From Streptomyces canus 299MFChir4.1 (lineage in GTDB: Bacteria; Actinomycetota; Actinomycetes; Streptomycetales; Streptomycetaceae), in NCBI RefSeq assembly GCF_000383615.1, contig NZ_KB911585.1:96939-160938 (forward strand): a stretch of 64,000 nt of DNA, given 5' to 3'. This document shows, piece by piece, positions 9,321-18,104 of the stretch. A model generated the notes under the pieces. The model ran no database searches. It saw only the letters and a program-made list of their open reading frames with translations, and had not been told where the DNA came from. The stretch's first letter is position 1; each line of letters starts with the position of its first letter. Position numbers and translations under genes: made by a program.

Positions 9321-10226
9321 TCAGTCTTCCTTCTGGTGAAGCGAGTTCAGGGTGTCGAGCTCGTCCTCGGTGAGCCTCAGCGCGCCCGCCGCGATGTTCT
9401 CGGCCAGGTGGTCGGGGTTGCCGGTGCCGGGGATGGCGAGGACGTGCGGCCCCTGAGCCAGGGTCCAGGCGAGCCTGACCTGGGCGGGGGTGGCGTCGTG
9501 GGCCCGCGCGACGGCGAGCACCGCCTCGTCGTGGGCGGTGGTGGCGCCCTCGGCTCCGGCGTCCCCGGCGATCGCGAAGAACGGCACGAAGGCGATGCCC
9601 TGTTCGCCGCAGATCCGCACCATCTCGTCGGTGGCCCGGTCGCGGGAATCGAGTCCGAAGCGGTTCTGCACGGACACCACCGGCGCGATGGCCTGCGCCT
9701 CGACGAGGTGCCGGGGCTCGACGTCGGAGATGCCGAGGTGCCGGACGAGGCCCTTGTCGCGCAGTTCGGCGAGGGCGCCGAAGTGCTCGGCGACCGAGTC
9801 CTGACGCATCCGGCGGAGGTAGACCAGATCAAGGTGGTCGCGGCCGAGCTGGCGGAGGTTCTCCTCGACATGTCCACGCAGGTCCTCGGGCCGTGCAGAA
9901 GTGGCCCACTCCCCCGAGTAGTCACGAAAGGGGCCGACCTTCGAGGCGATGACGAGATCGTCGGAGTACGGGGACAGCGCGCTGTTGATGATCTCGTTGG
10001 CGGAGCGCAGGGAGGAGAAGTAGAAGGCCGCCGTGTCGATGTGGTTGACGCCGAGTTCGACGGCCCCGCGCAGTACGGTGATCGACCGCTGCCGGTCGCT
10101 CGGGGTGCCATGGTGGAAGGCCGCGCTGCCGGTCAGCCGCATCGCGCCGAAGCCTATGCGGTTGACGGTGAGATCGCCGAGTGTCCAGGTGCCTGCCGCG
10201 TCCGCGGTGATCGATTCGGAGGTCAT
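9321..10226 (-). CDS. Aldo/keto reductase with an atypical catalytic site
   Basis: A 301-residue NADP-dependent aldo/keto reductase. The fold and cofactor motifs are clear, with Asp64 and Tyr69 (HIDTAAFYF) and Lys96 (IASKVGP). Where the classical tetrad has histidine (in -VYLHR- or similar), this protein reads VYLRRM, so the His is replaced by Arg. Many Streptomyces paralogues of this subgroup share such a change, which may alter substrate range or slow catalysis. The ATG at 10226 gives the family N-terminus; no clear ribosome site precedes it. It sits 52 bases downstream of the QuiC-like gene on the same strand and may belong to that transcription unit. Confidence 0.87.
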   Translation of the reverse strand: MTSESITADAAGTWTLGDLTVNRIGFGAMRLTGSAAFHHGTPSDRQRSITVLRGAVELGVNHIDTAAFYFSSLRSANEIINSALSPYSDDLVIASKVGPFRDYSGEWATSARPEDLRGHVEENLRQLGRDHLDLVYLRRMRQDSVAEHFGALAELRDKGLVRHLGISDVEPRHLVEAQAIAPVVSVQNRFGLDSRDRATDEMVRICGEQGIAFVPFFAIAGDAGAEGATTAHDEAVLAVARAHDATPAQVRLAWTLAQGPHVLAIPGTGNPDHLAENIAAGALRLTEDELDTLNSLHQKED

Positions 10227-10278
10227 CGGCGGATGATGACACACCTCCGGCTCGTCCCCGAAGGCACTTCCCGAACTC

Positions 10279-12057
10279 CTACCTGCGCTGCGCGGCCAGC
10301 CGGACGGGCGCGTTGGCCGCACCGAACCCGGCGTAGCCGCCGGAGCGCTGCACGAACTCGAAGAAGACATGGCCGACGGTCTCGGTGTAGCAGTGCCGGA
10401 ACTCGCCGCCCCGCTCGTCGCGGTCGTAAAGGATGCCGAGCTCGCGATACGTCTCCAACTCCCCCTCGGCGAAGTCGAAACGGGCCTCCAGGTCGTCGTA
10501 GTAGTTCGCCGGGACGCGCAGCAGACCTGCTCCGGCCGTCCGGAAGCGGCGGACGGCGGCGACGATGTCGTCGACGGCGAACGCCACATGCCGGGCCCGT
10601 GTCTCACCGCCCTCCTCCGGACTGGGTGCGAGGTTGAGGACCAGCCGGGGTCCGTCGGAGGGGGCGGACAGGGCACGGCTGCGGAACAGGCCGTAGGGGT
10701 CGGCGAGTTCGACGGTGTCGTGCGGGCTGAGGCCAAGCACCGTGCGGTGGAAGAGCACCGACTCGTCGAAGTGGTGCCAGGGCTGGGTCAGCGCGAGGTG
10801 GTCGATGGTGAGGGCGGTCGCGCTCGCACTCTCGGCCGTGTACGCGAAGTCGTCGGTCCAGCTGGGGAGTTCGGGTCGGCCGGTCGCGCAGAACAGGACT
10901 TCGGTGCCGTCCGGGGCCGCGATCGACTCCAGCGGGACGTCCTGTGCGGTGCGGCGCTTGGGCAGGGTGGGCGCGAGCAGGGCTTCCGCCCGTCGCGCGG
11001 AGGCGGCCGGATCCGCCGTCTCCAGTCCTACGGCGGCCAGGGTGGTGTCGGTGCGGCGGCCGGCGGTGCCCGTGTTGACCAGGACCCGGGCCTCGCCCTG
11101 TTCCCAGAGGTCGACCGGCTTGCCGTGATGGCGGGCGGTGCGGGTGAAGCCGAGAGCCGTGAGAAGTTCACCGACGGGCTCGGGGTCGCTGGTGGCGAGT
11201 TCGGCGAAGGCGACGCCCGAGGGGATCACCGGCGCCGGGAGCGGGGAGACGCCCGCGTTCTCCTCCAGGGCGAGCAGGGAGCGCAGTCCGTCCAGCGCTG
11301 TGCGGCCCGCGTCCGCCTGGCGGAAGACGTCGTTGAAGACCTCCAGGGACAGGGGGCCGTCGTATCCGGCGTTCAGGACATGGCGCAGGAGTCCGGCCAC
11401 GTCGAATCCGCCCTGGCCCGGGAAGCAGCGGTAGTGGCGGCTCCACTGCAGGACGTCCATGGCCATCAGCGGGGCGTCCGCGAGCTGGAGGAAGAAGATC
11501 TTGTCGCCGGGGATGTCCTCGACACCCTTGGGGTCGGAGCCCCTGGAGAGGATGTGGAAGCTGTCCAGGCAGGTGCCGAGCGCCGGATGGTCCGCGGCCT
11601 CGACGATCCGCCAGGCGTGGTCGTACGTGCTGACGTGCCGTCCCCACGCCAGCGCCTCGTAGGCCACCCGGATGCCGGACTCCTGGGCCAGGTCGGCGAG
11701 TCGGCGCAGTTGCTCGGCCGCGAGGGCGTCGTCGTCCACGGCCTGCTCGCAGACGCTGGAACAGACGAGGACGGTGTCGGCGCCGAGCCTGCGCATCAGC
11801 TCGAACTTGTACCGGGCACGCCTCAGGTTGCGGGCGAAGAGCTCCTCCGGGACGGCCTCGATGTCCCGCATGGGCTGGTAGAGGTCGATGCGCAGCCCCA
11901 GGTCGGCCGTGCGGGCGGCGATCTCCTCGGGGGCGAGGGGGCTGGCGAGGAGGTCGTTCTCGAAGATCTCGACGCCTTCGAAGCCTGCCCGTGAGGCGGC
12001 CGTCAGTTTCTCGGTGAGGGTGCCGCTGAGGCAGACGGTGGCGATGGACTTGCGCAT
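10279..12057 (-). CDS. Bifunctional 3-dehydroshikimate dehydratase / HPPD-like protein (QuiC type)
   Basis: A 592-residue two-domain enzyme. Residues 1-270 form a xylose-isomerase-like TIM barrel that matches 3-dehydroshikimate dehydratase, which makes protocatechuate in quinate/shikimate catabolism. Residues of about 290-592 are a double VOC domain resembling 4-hydroxyphenylpyruvate dioxygenase, with HHFDESVLFHRTVLGL and late His and Glu residues that could bind metal. This fused architecture is known from Pseudomonas and actinobacterial QuiC. The ATG at 12057 has CAGGAG seven bases upstream, while an in-frame ATG at 12150 would only add an unrelated leader. It is divergent from an IclR regulator, a family that commonly controls aromatic catabolism, with a matching promoter and repeats between them. 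Confidence 0.88.
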   Translation of the reverse strand: MRKSIATVCLSGTLTEKLTAASRAGFEGVEIFENDLLASPLAPEEIAARTADLGLRIDLYQPMRDIEAVPEELFARNLRRARYKFELMRRLGADTVLVCSSVCEQAVDDDALAAEQLRRLADLAQESGIRVAYEALAWGRHVSTYDHAWRIVEAADHPALGTCLDSFHILSRGSDPKGVEDIPGDKIFFLQLADAPLMAMDVLQWSRHYRCFPGQGGFDVAGLLRHVLNAGYDGPLSLEVFNDVFRQADAGRTALDGLRSLLALEENAGVSPLPAPVIPSGVAFAELATSDPEPVGELLTALGFTRTARHHGKPVDLWEQGEARVLVNTGTAGRRTDTTLAAVGLETADPAASARRAEALLAPTLPKRRTAQDVPLESIAAPDGTEVLFCATGRPELPSWTDDFAYTAESASATALTIDHLALTQPWHHFDESVLFHRTVLGLSPHDTVELADPYGLFRSRALSAPSDGPRLVLNLAPSPEEGGETRARHVAFAVDDIVAAVRRFRTAGAGLLRVPANYYDDLEARFDFAEGELETYRELGILYDRDERGGEFRHCYTETVGHVFFEFVQRSGGYAGFGAANAPVRLAAQRR

Positions 12058-12133
12058 GCTCGCTCCTGAGGTCGATCCAGGTCTTCCCGGCCCGTCCGGC
12101 GGTCCGGGAGAAGATTTCAGGGCGACCACCAGA

Positions 12134-12188
12134 CGGTCCAATCGGTCCACTGTGCGGTCAGCCTAGGGGGCCACGCCTCCGCCAACAA
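12134..12188 (-). promoter_or_regulatory. Promoter of the QuiC-like gene with overlapping direct repeats
   Basis: On the minus strand, TTGTTG (12183-12188) and TAGGCT (12160-12165) are 17 bases apart and read toward the QuiC-like gene. Just downstream, about where transcription should begin, two direct copies of TGGACCG (CGGTCCA at 12134-12140 and 12143-12149 on the plus strand) lie with a 9-base period. That is a fitting position for repression by the divergent IclR protein. This is inference from position and symmetry only. Confidence 0.45.
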
Positions 12189-12281
12189 GGGCGCGGCCGG
12201 TTTCCTCGGTCCGCGGAGCGGACTACGGTCGGAGGCAGCAACGTCGGCCGAGGGCCGTGGGGACCGTACGGGAGGCAGCGG

Positions 12282-13076
12282 GTGAGCGACGCACAGACGT
12301 CGGCGGGGGGCGACGCCGACCAGCACGCGGGAGGGGTGCGCAGTGTGCGGCGGGCCTTCGACATCCTCACCCTGCTCACCGAGGACCGGCCGGTGATCAC
12401 GCTGCGGGAGATCACCGGCGCGACCGGGCTCGCCAAGACCACGGCGCTGCGGCTGGTGCAGACCCTGGAGGAGACCGGCCTGCTGGGCTCGCACCCGTCC
12501 GGCTACACCGCGGGGCCCGCGCTGTGGCGCTGGGCGTATCTCGCGCGCGGCCAGTGGGAGGTGCCGCAGGAGACCCGGAAGGTCATGCGTGATCTCGCGG
12601 ACCGGCTCGGCGAGACCGTGAACCTGTTCGTCGCCCGGGGCGTCCACCGCATCTGCGTCGCCCACGAGGAGAGTCCGCATCCGCTGCGCCATGTCGTCGA
12701 CGTCGGCGACGAGCAGCCGCTGTGGGCCGGTGCCTCCTCGAAGATCCTGCTGCGGGGCGCCTCCGAGGCGTTCCTGCGCCGGGTCGCGGCCGCCTCACCG
12801 CAGGGCGGGGCACAGGTCGAGCGGCTGCGGGCCTGGGTCACGGAGGCGGCCGAGCGCGGCTACGCCGTCAGCAGCAGCGAGTTCGACGAGGGGCTCACCG
12901 CGGTCGCGGTCCCGGTCACGGGCCGCACCGGCAAGGTCGTCGCCTCCCTCTCCCTGAGCGGCCCCAGCCACCGCTTCCCCTACGAGGCCGTCGAGCGCTT
13001 CGCCATGGAACTCGCCGAAGGCGCCCGCCTCATCTCCGACCAGGGCTTCAGCCACCCCCTGAGCAGCGACGCCTGA
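12282..13076 (+). CDS. IclR-family transcriptional regulator
   Basis: A 264-residue regulator with an N-terminal winged helix-turn-helix (about residues 20-85: VRRAFDILTLL, then TGLAKTTALRLVQTLEETG) and a C-terminal GAF-like effector domain (about 100-260) carrying GASSKILL and the SSSEFDEGLTAVAVPV segment typical of IclR proteins. The GTG at 12282 has GGAGG six bases upstream. It is divergent from the 3-dehydroshikimate dehydratase gene, so it probably represses or activates that gene in response to a shikimate- or protocatechuate-type compound, as PcaR-like and QuiR-like relatives do. Confidence 0.9.
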   Translation: MSDAQTSAGGDADQHAGGVRSVRRAFDILTLLTEDRPVITLREITGATGLAKTTALRLVQTLEETGLLGSHPSGYTAGPALWRWAYLARGQWEVPQETRKVMRDLADRLGETVNLFVARGVHRICVAHEESPHPLRHVVDVGDEQPLWAGASSKILLRGASEAFLRRVAAASPQGGAQVERLRAWVTEAAERGYAVSSSEFDEGLTAVAVPVTGRTGKVVASLSLSGPSHRFPYEAVERFAMELAEGARLISDQGFSHPLSSDA

Positions 13077-13097
13077 CGCACGGGACGCGGGTGCGCG

Positions 13098-13136
13098 AGA
13101 GGGGGGAGGGCCCGGTCGGTGGCCTCCCTCTCCCCC
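13098..13136. terminator. Imperfect hairpin between convergent genes
   Basis: A purine-rich arm at about 13098-13112 and a pyrimidine-rich arm at 13121-13136 can pair imperfectly. It lies between the end of the IclR gene and the end of the minus-strand PPOX gene, so it could serve both. Confidence 0.4.
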
Positions 13137-13148
13137 ACTGTCGGGACG

Positions 13149-13568
13149 TCAGCCGGACTGGTCGTTGTCCTTCATCTCGCCCCAGCCGTGCCAGCGGTCG
13201 ACCTCGATCCAGGCGCTCACGCGGCCCCGGACCCGGTTCGGGTAGGGACGGCCGCCGTAGTGGGTGGAGAGTCGGTCGATGTCGGCGAGGTCCTCGTCCG
13301 CGTACATCTCGACCGCGCGGCCGATGAGCGTGACGTGCGTATACCAGTTGTCGCTGTCCAGGACGGTGAGCGTGACGCGAGGGTCACGGCGCAGGTGCTT
13401 CAGCCGGACGCGGCCCTCGTCAAGGTTGATCAGGACACGGCCGTCCTCCCAGAGGTACCAGGTGGGGGCCGACACCGGCGCCCCGTCGGAGCGCAGGGTC
13501 GCCATCACGCAGGGGTTGGGGCGGCCGAGCAGTTCCACGGCCTCGGGCGGCAGCGGGGGCTTGGACAT
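13149..13568 (-). CDS. PPOX-class F420-dependent oxidoreductase-like protein
   Basis: A 139-residue split beta-barrel protein of the F420-/FMN-binding PPOX class (Rv1155-like): VMATLRSDGAPVSAPTWYLWE, then INLDEGRVRLKHLRRDPRV, then GRAVEMYAD. Members use F420H2 or flavin for two-electron chemistry on small molecules. It follows the beta-hydroxyacid-dehydrogenase-type gene by 36 bases on the same strand and is the last gene of a minus-strand run that begins with the aldehyde dehydrogenase and includes the cyclodipeptide synthase. It is therefore a candidate tailoring enzyme, by inference from position only. Confidence 0.82.
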   Translation of the reverse strand: MSKPPLPPEAVELLGRPNPCVMATLRSDGAPVSAPTWYLWEDGRVLINLDEGRVRLKHLRRDPRVTLTVLDSDNWYTHVTLIGRAVEMYADEDLADIDRLSTHYGGRPYPNRVRGRVSAWIEVDRWHGWGEMKDNDQSG

Positions 13569-13604
13569 GAGGGGTCCTCCTCTTCGGGTGTTCCGGACTC
13601 GGGG

Positions 13605-14489
13605 TCAGGCCTTCTCGTCGAAGCTCGCGAAATAGGCGGCTGCCATGTCCTCGTCGCCGTGGCCCTGGGCGGCGGCGCGCTCGAAACGCTCGGCGCTCGC
13701 GGCGGCCACGTCGAGGCGGACTCCGCCCCGCTCACCGGCCTCGACGATGAGACGGGCGTCCTTGGCGGCGGTGGAGACCGCGAACTGGGCCGGTGACAGC
13801 CGGCCGTCGAGGATCAGGCCCGACTTGGCCCGCAGATAGCCCATGTCGAGAGGGCCGCCGTCGATGGCGTCGAAGAAGCCCTGCGGGTCCACGCCGAGGG
13901 CCTTCGCGAGGGCGAGGGCCTCTCCGGCCGCGTTGGTCACCGCGAGCACCCAGCTGTTGGCGACCAGCTTCAGCCTGGTCGCGCTGCCCTCGGCGCCGTC
14001 CTCGCCGGTCCACACCGTGCGGGCGCCGACCGCGTCGAGGACGGGGGTCACGGCGCCACGGCCCTCGACCGGTCCGGCGGCGAGGACCAGCAGCTGACCG
14101 GCCTCGGCGGGCTGTCGGGTGCCCAGAACGGGCGCGTCGAAGAACACCAGTTGGTGCTCGCGGGCGAAGGCGGCCAGGTCGGCGATCGCCTCGACGCCGG
14201 CGGTGGTCGACTGCACCCAGGCGACGCCCGGGCGGAGTCCCTCGGCGGCCTGGCGCATGACGTCCAGGGCCGCGGGGCCGTCGTACAGCATGGTCAGGAC
14301 GACGTCGGCGCCGCGCACGGCCTCGGCGGGGCTGCCGGCGACCTCGACGCCGTCCTCGGCCAGCGGCCGCGCCTTGTCCGGGCTGCGGTTCCAGGCGCGG
14401 ACGGCATGTCCGGCGCGGGCGAGGTTGCGGGCCATCGCGGCACCCATGATGCCGGTGCCCAGGACGCTCACGGTGAGCTTGTCGGTCAT
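13605..14489 (-). CDS. NAD(P)-dependent beta-hydroxyacid dehydrogenase-type oxidoreductase
   Basis: A 294-residue protein of the 3-hydroxyisobutyrate dehydrogenase family. The N-terminal Rossmann domain carries GTGIMGAAMARNLARAGH (about residues 10-28) with WNRSP after the second strand, which favours NADP. The helical C-terminal domain keeps the catalytic lysine in TRLKLVANSW. Relatives oxidise beta-hydroxy acids or reduce semialdehydes; the superfamily also contains imine reductases. It lies 87 bases downstream of the cyclodipeptide synthase on the same strand. The ATG at 14489 starts the protein at the family boundary; a GTG/ATG further upstream would add only a random leader. Confidence 0.87.
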   Translation of the reverse strand: MTDKLTVSVLGTGIMGAAMARNLARAGHAVRAWNRSPDKARPLAEDGVEVAGSPAEAVRGADVVLTMLYDGPAALDVMRQAAEGLRPGVAWVQSTTAGVEAIADLAAFAREHQLVFFDAPVLGTRQPAEAGQLLVLAAGPVEGRGAVTPVLDAVGARTVWTGEDGAEGSATRLKLVANSWVLAVTNAAGEALALAKALGVDPQGFFDAIDGGPLDMGYLRAKSGLILDGRLSPAQFAVSTAAKDARLIVEAGERGGVRLDVAAASAERFERAAAQGHGDEDMAAAYFASFDEKA

Positions 14490-14576
14490 GACGTCAACTC
14501 CCTGCGGGGGTGCGGATGTTCTGTCGGGCACCGAGCTTGCCGGATAGGTTCCGGAGGAGCCCGGGCGGGTGGGCGG

Positions 14577-15317
14577 TCACGTCGGCTGGAGAGGTTCCAC
14601 GGCGACGAATCCCTGCGTGTCGACGGCCGGGAGCGGCGCGTCCGGGCCGTAGAGGAAACCGGCGAGGGCCGGGGTGGCGCGGTAGGCGAAGACCGACGCC
14701 GGTACGCCGAGGATGGCCGGGGTGTCGAGGAGGAAGGGCAGTTCGCGGTCCAAGTACTCGGCACCTGCGGCCAGTTGGCCGGCGGTCGGGGTCCAGTCGG
14801 CGGGCATCGTGGTGCGCAGGACGCCGGTGACCATGCGGGTATGGGTGGCGTGGAACGCGGATTGCTCCCGGTGCGCGCGGGTGACGCGCTGGAGGGCGGC
14901 ACGGTAGGCCGGGGTGTCGTAGAAGTCGGAGAACCGCGCGACACGCAGCCGGGACGGTTCGATCCGCGCGGTGGTCACGGCGCGGGAGATCCGGTTGGCC
15001 GTCTGGCGTACGTCGCGGTGAGCGCGGGCGCGGGCGTGCCCGGGCTCGTAGCCGCGACCGAGATAGGTGCAGGCGACGGTGTCGGTGTCGGGGTGGGCGA
15101 TCTCGATCCGGGTGAAGCGGGTGGCGGCCCAGCGCAGCAGCGCGAGGAGCCGGTCCTCGGAGAAGTAGCCGTTGCCGGGGCTGATCCCGAGGAACACGTG
15201 GTGTCCGGCGTCGACGAGGCCGGCGCAGCGCTCGGAGAAGGGGGTGTCGAGGAAGCCGTCCCCCCTGCGGGCCCCGGTCGAGGATGCCCGGGCCGTCGGC
15301 ATCACCCAGTCGTGCAT
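14577..15317 (-). CDS. tRNA-dependent cyclodipeptide synthase
   Basis: A 246-residue enzyme of the cyclodipeptide synthase (AlbC) family, which takes two aminoacyl-tRNAs and forms a cyclic dipeptide (diketopiperazine). Aligned by eye with AlbC, the nucleophile is Ser46 in FLGISPGNGYFS, with Asn49 two residues after the Pro-Gly. The catalytic Tyr188 and Glu192 are in EYLDRELPF, and Tyr212 is in VFAYRATP. The residue after Tyr212 is Arg213; the NYH subgroup has His there and the XYP subgroup Pro, so this enzyme does not fit either cleanly. The ATG at 15317 has GGGGGAG six bases upstream. No cyclodipeptide oxidase or P450 is adjacent; neighbouring oxidoreductases are the possible tailoring enzymes. 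The two amino acids used cannot be read reliably from sequence. Confidence 0.88.
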   Translation of the reverse strand: MHDWVMPTARASSTGARRGDGFLDTPFSERCAGLVDAGHHVFLGISPGNGYFSEDRLLALLRWAATRFTRIEIAHPDTDTVACTYLGRGYEPGHARARAHRDVRQTANRISRAVTTARIEPSRLRVARFSDFYDTPAYRAALQRVTRAHREQSAFHATHTRMVTGVLRTTMPADWTPTAGQLAAGAEYLDRELPFLLDTPAILGVPASVFAYRATPALAGFLYGPDAPLPAVDTQGFVAVEPLQPT

Positions 15318-15492
15318 CGGTACTCCCCCGTCCTCTGCACGGACAGTGCGCCGTGGATTCTCCGGTCGTCGTCATCGAGCCTAGAAGGAGCCGGTGGCCG
15401 TGTCGGGCCGTGGCCGCGGAACTCGCGCAGATGGCCCAGCAGGATCTCGGGGTCCTGCCGGGCCGCGCCCCGTCTCGCACCGCGTCCGGCGA

Positions 15493-16815
15493 CTAGCCGA
15501 GCGGCTTCTCCAGGATCGCCTTGCGGTGGCTGAAGGTCTCGATGGAGTAGCGGCCGTGGTAGTTGCCCATGCCGCTCTCCCCCACTCCGCCGAACGGCAG
15601 GTCGGAGACGGTCAGATGGGCGAGGGGCAGACCGTAGCCGAGGCCGCCGGAGGAGGTCTCGGCGGCGATGCGGCCCCGGGTCGTGTCGGAGTCGGTGAAG
15701 ACGTACAGGGCGAGCGGCTTGTCCCGGTCGGTGATGAAGTCGATGGCCTCGTCGAGGCCGGGCACGGTGACGATCGGCAGGATCGGGCCGAAGATCTCCT
15801 CCCGCATCACCGGGGACTCGGGGTCCACGTCGGCGAGGACGGTGGGCGCGATGTACTTGGCCGTACGGTCGCTCGTGCCGCCCACGACCGTGCGGCCCGA
15901 GTCCAGCAGTCCGGTGAGCCGGTCGAAGTGCCGTTCGTTGATGATGCGGCCGTACTCGCCGGATTCCGCGGGGTCGCCGCCGTACAGCGTGTCGACGGCG
16001 TTCTTCAGCAGCGGCTCCAGGGCGGCCGCGGTCTCTGGGTCGGTCAGGACGTAGTCGGGGGCGACGCAGGTCTGCCCGGCGTTGAGGAACTTGCCGCGGG
16101 CCAGGCGGTCGGCGACGACGGTGAGGTCGGCGTCGCGGTCGACGAAGGCCGGGGACTTCCCGCCCAGTTCGAGGGTGACCGGGGTCAGGTGCTCGGCGGC
16201 GGCGCGCAGGACGACGCGGCCCACCGTGCCGTTGCCGGTGTAGAAGATGTGGTCGAAGCGCTCGGCGAGCAGGGCGGTGGTCTCGGGGATGCCGCCCTCG
16301 ACGACGGCCACCGCGTCGGTGTCCAGGTAGGCGGGGAGCAGCCGGGCCACGGCGGCGGAGGTGGCCGGGGCCAGCTCGCTCGGCTTGGCGACCACCGCGT
16401 TGCCCGCGGCGAGGGCGCCGACCACGGGGGCGAGCAGCAGCTGGGCCGGGTAGTTCCACGGGGCGATGACGAGGACGACGCCGAGCGGGTCGTACTGCGT
16501 CCAGGCGCGCGCGTCGGTGCCGAGGTGTGCGGGGACGGGGGCGGACTCGGGGCGCAGCCAGTCGGTGAGGTGGTCCAGGGTGTGGTCGATCTCGCGGATC
16601 GTGAAGTCGATCTCGGTGCGGAAGGCCTCGGTGGAGCTCTTGCCCAGGTCGGCGTGGAGGGCGGCGGCCAGCTCCGTGCCGTTCTCCGTGAGCAGCTCGC
16701 GCAGGCGGCGCAGCTGGGTCGTACGCCACTCGACGGGCTTGGTGCGGCCGCTGCGGAAGGTGGCGCGCAGTCGGGCGACGACGTCGGCGGGCTGCTCGGG
16801 GGCGGGGTGGTTCAC
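15493..16815 (-). CDS. Aldehyde dehydrogenase family protein (class 3-like)
   Basis: A 440-residue NAD(P)-dependent aldehyde dehydrogenase. The cofactor segment (IAPWNYP, residues 118-123), the general base Glu216 (ELGGK) and the catalytic Cys250 (GQTCVAPDY) are all present, and the shorter length plus the C-terminal YHGRYSIETFSHRKA block resemble class 3 / fatty-aldehyde-type enzymes. A promoter with 17-base spacing lies about 55 bases upstream. The cyclodipeptide synthase starts 175 bases downstream on the same strand, so the two could share a transcript, but the gap is large. A role in general aldehyde detoxification is equally likely. Confidence 0.92.
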   Translation of the reverse strand: MNHPAPEQPADVVARLRATFRSGRTKPVEWRTTQLRRLRELLTENGTELAAALHADLGKSSTEAFRTEIDFTIREIDHTLDHLTDWLRPESAPVPAHLGTDARAWTQYDPLGVVLVIAPWNYPAQLLLAPVVGALAAGNAVVAKPSELAPATSAAVARLLPAYLDTDAVAVVEGGIPETTALLAERFDHIFYTGNGTVGRVVLRAAAEHLTPVTLELGGKSPAFVDRDADLTVVADRLARGKFLNAGQTCVAPDYVLTDPETAAALEPLLKNAVDTLYGGDPAESGEYGRIINERHFDRLTGLLDSGRTVVGGTSDRTAKYIAPTVLADVDPESPVMREEIFGPILPIVTVPGLDEAIDFITDRDKPLALYVFTDSDTTRGRIAAETSSGGLGYGLPLAHLTVSDLPFGGVGESGMGNYHGRYSIETFSHRKAILEKPLG

Positions 16816-16871
16816 GGGTGCCTCGCTGGGGGTGCGCGGGCCTTGCGGCCTGGGTCTCGACGGTCAGATGT

Positions 16872-16900
16872 ATATTGCAACCTTTTCACGGCCGGGCCAA
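16872..16900 (-). promoter_or_regulatory. Probable promoter of the aldehyde dehydrogenase gene
   Basis: Reading on the minus strand, TTGGCC (16895-16900) and CAATAT (16872-16877) are separated by 17 bases, in an AT-rich pocket that stands out from its surroundings. The neighbouring TTGCAATATACA is partly symmetric and may be a regulator site. Confidence 0.45.
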
Positions 16901-16934
16901 TTCCGGATCGCCGCCAGTACTTTCCGGGACGGGG

Positions 16935-18104
16935 TCACAGCGACCGGCGACGGTGTTCGAGATAGGTGCGCTCCGCCGGGTTCTCGGTGAGTGCGGCGGC
17001 CCTCGCGTAGGCGTCCGCGGCTTCCGCGTCGCGTCCGAGGCGGCGCAGCAGGTCGGCCCGGACCGCGTGGAGGACGTGGTAGCCGTCGAGGTCGAGTGCG
17101 TCCACCAGGGTGAGGGCCCGCGCGGGTCCCTCGGTCTCGGCCACGGCGACCGCCCGGTTCAGGGCCACGACGGGGCTGGGCGCCACGGCCATGAGCTGGT
17201 CGTACAGCCGGTGGACCTGTCCCCAGTCGGTGGGCGCGTCGCTGTGGACGGCCTGGATGGCGGCCTGGATCTGGTACGGCCCCGGCTGGTTCCGGCGCAG
17301 ACACCGCCGTACGAGTGACTGCCCCTCGGCGACGAGCGCGCGGTCCCAGCGGGCCGGGTCCTGCTCGGACAGCGGTACGAGTTCGCCCCGGTCGTCGGTG
17401 CGGGCGGCCCGGCGGGACTCGATGAGCAGCATCAGGGCGAGCAGTCCGGTGGCCTCGGGCTCGTCCGGCATCAGCTCGGTCAGCAGCCGGCCCAGGCGTA
17501 CGGCTTCGGCGCACAGGTCGGGTGTGCCGCCGTAGCCCTCGTTGAAGACGAGGTAGACGACGGCGAGCACTCCGTTGAGCCGGTCGGGGAGGTCGGCGTC
17601 GCGGGGGACGCGGTAGGGGATGCGGGCGTCGCGGATCTTTGCCTTGGCGCGGACGAGGCGCTGGGCCATGGTCGGCTCGGGGACCAGGAAGGCACGGGCG
17701 ATCTGTGCGGTGGTGAGGCCGCCGAGCAGCCGGAGGGTGAGGGCGACCCGGGCCTGGGGGGCGAGCGCGGGGTGGCAGCAGGTGAAGAGGAGGCGGAGCC
17801 GTTCGTCGCGCACGGGGCCCTCCTCGGGCGGTGCGTCGGGGGCGTTCAGCAGGGCGGCCTCGGCGTGGCGGGCCTGCCTGGTGGACTCGCGGCGCAGCCG
17901 GTCGATCGCGCGGTTGCGGGCGGTGGTGATGATCCAGCCGGCCGGGCTCGGCGGCACACCGGTCTCGGGCCAGCGCCGCACGGCCGTGGTGAAGGCGTCC
18001 TGGACCGCTTCCTCGGCGAGGTCGATGTCACCGAGGAAGCGGACGAGGACGGCGACCGCGCGGCCGTACTCCTCGCGGAAGACGCCCTCGACGTCCAGGG
18101 TCAT
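16935..18104 (-). CDS. ECF42-type RNA polymerase sigma factor
   Basis: A 389-residue extracytoplasmic-function sigma factor with sigma region 2 ([18 protein letters not shown], about residues 8-70), region 4 (about 110-165) and a long C-terminal TPR-like extension of about 200 residues, the layout of group ECF42. In this group the extension replaces an anti-sigma factor and is needed for activity. The ATG at 18104 overlaps the stop of the upstream YciI gene as TGATG, so the two are translationally coupled. ECF42 factors typically transcribe the gene for their own YciI/DGPF partner. The inducing signal is not known from this sequence. Confidence 0.9.
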   Translation of the reverse strand: MTLDVEGVFREEYGRAVAVLVRFLGDIDLAEEAVQDAFTTAVRRWPETGVPPSPAGWIITTARNRAIDRLRRESTRQARHAEAALLNAPDAPPEEGPVRDERLRLLFTCCHPALAPQARVALTLRLLGGLTTAQIARAFLVPEPTMAQRLVRAKAKIRDARIPYRVPRDADLPDRLNGVLAVVYLVFNEGYGGTPDLCAEAVRLGRLLTELMPDEPEATGLLALMLLIESRRAARTDDRGELVPLSEQDPARWDRALVAEGQSLVRRCLRRNQPGPYQIQAAIQAVHSDAPTDWGQVHRLYDQLMAVAPSPVVALNRAVAVAETEGPARALTLVDALDLDGYHVLHAVRADLLRRLGRDAEAADAYARAAALTENPAERTYLEHRRRSL

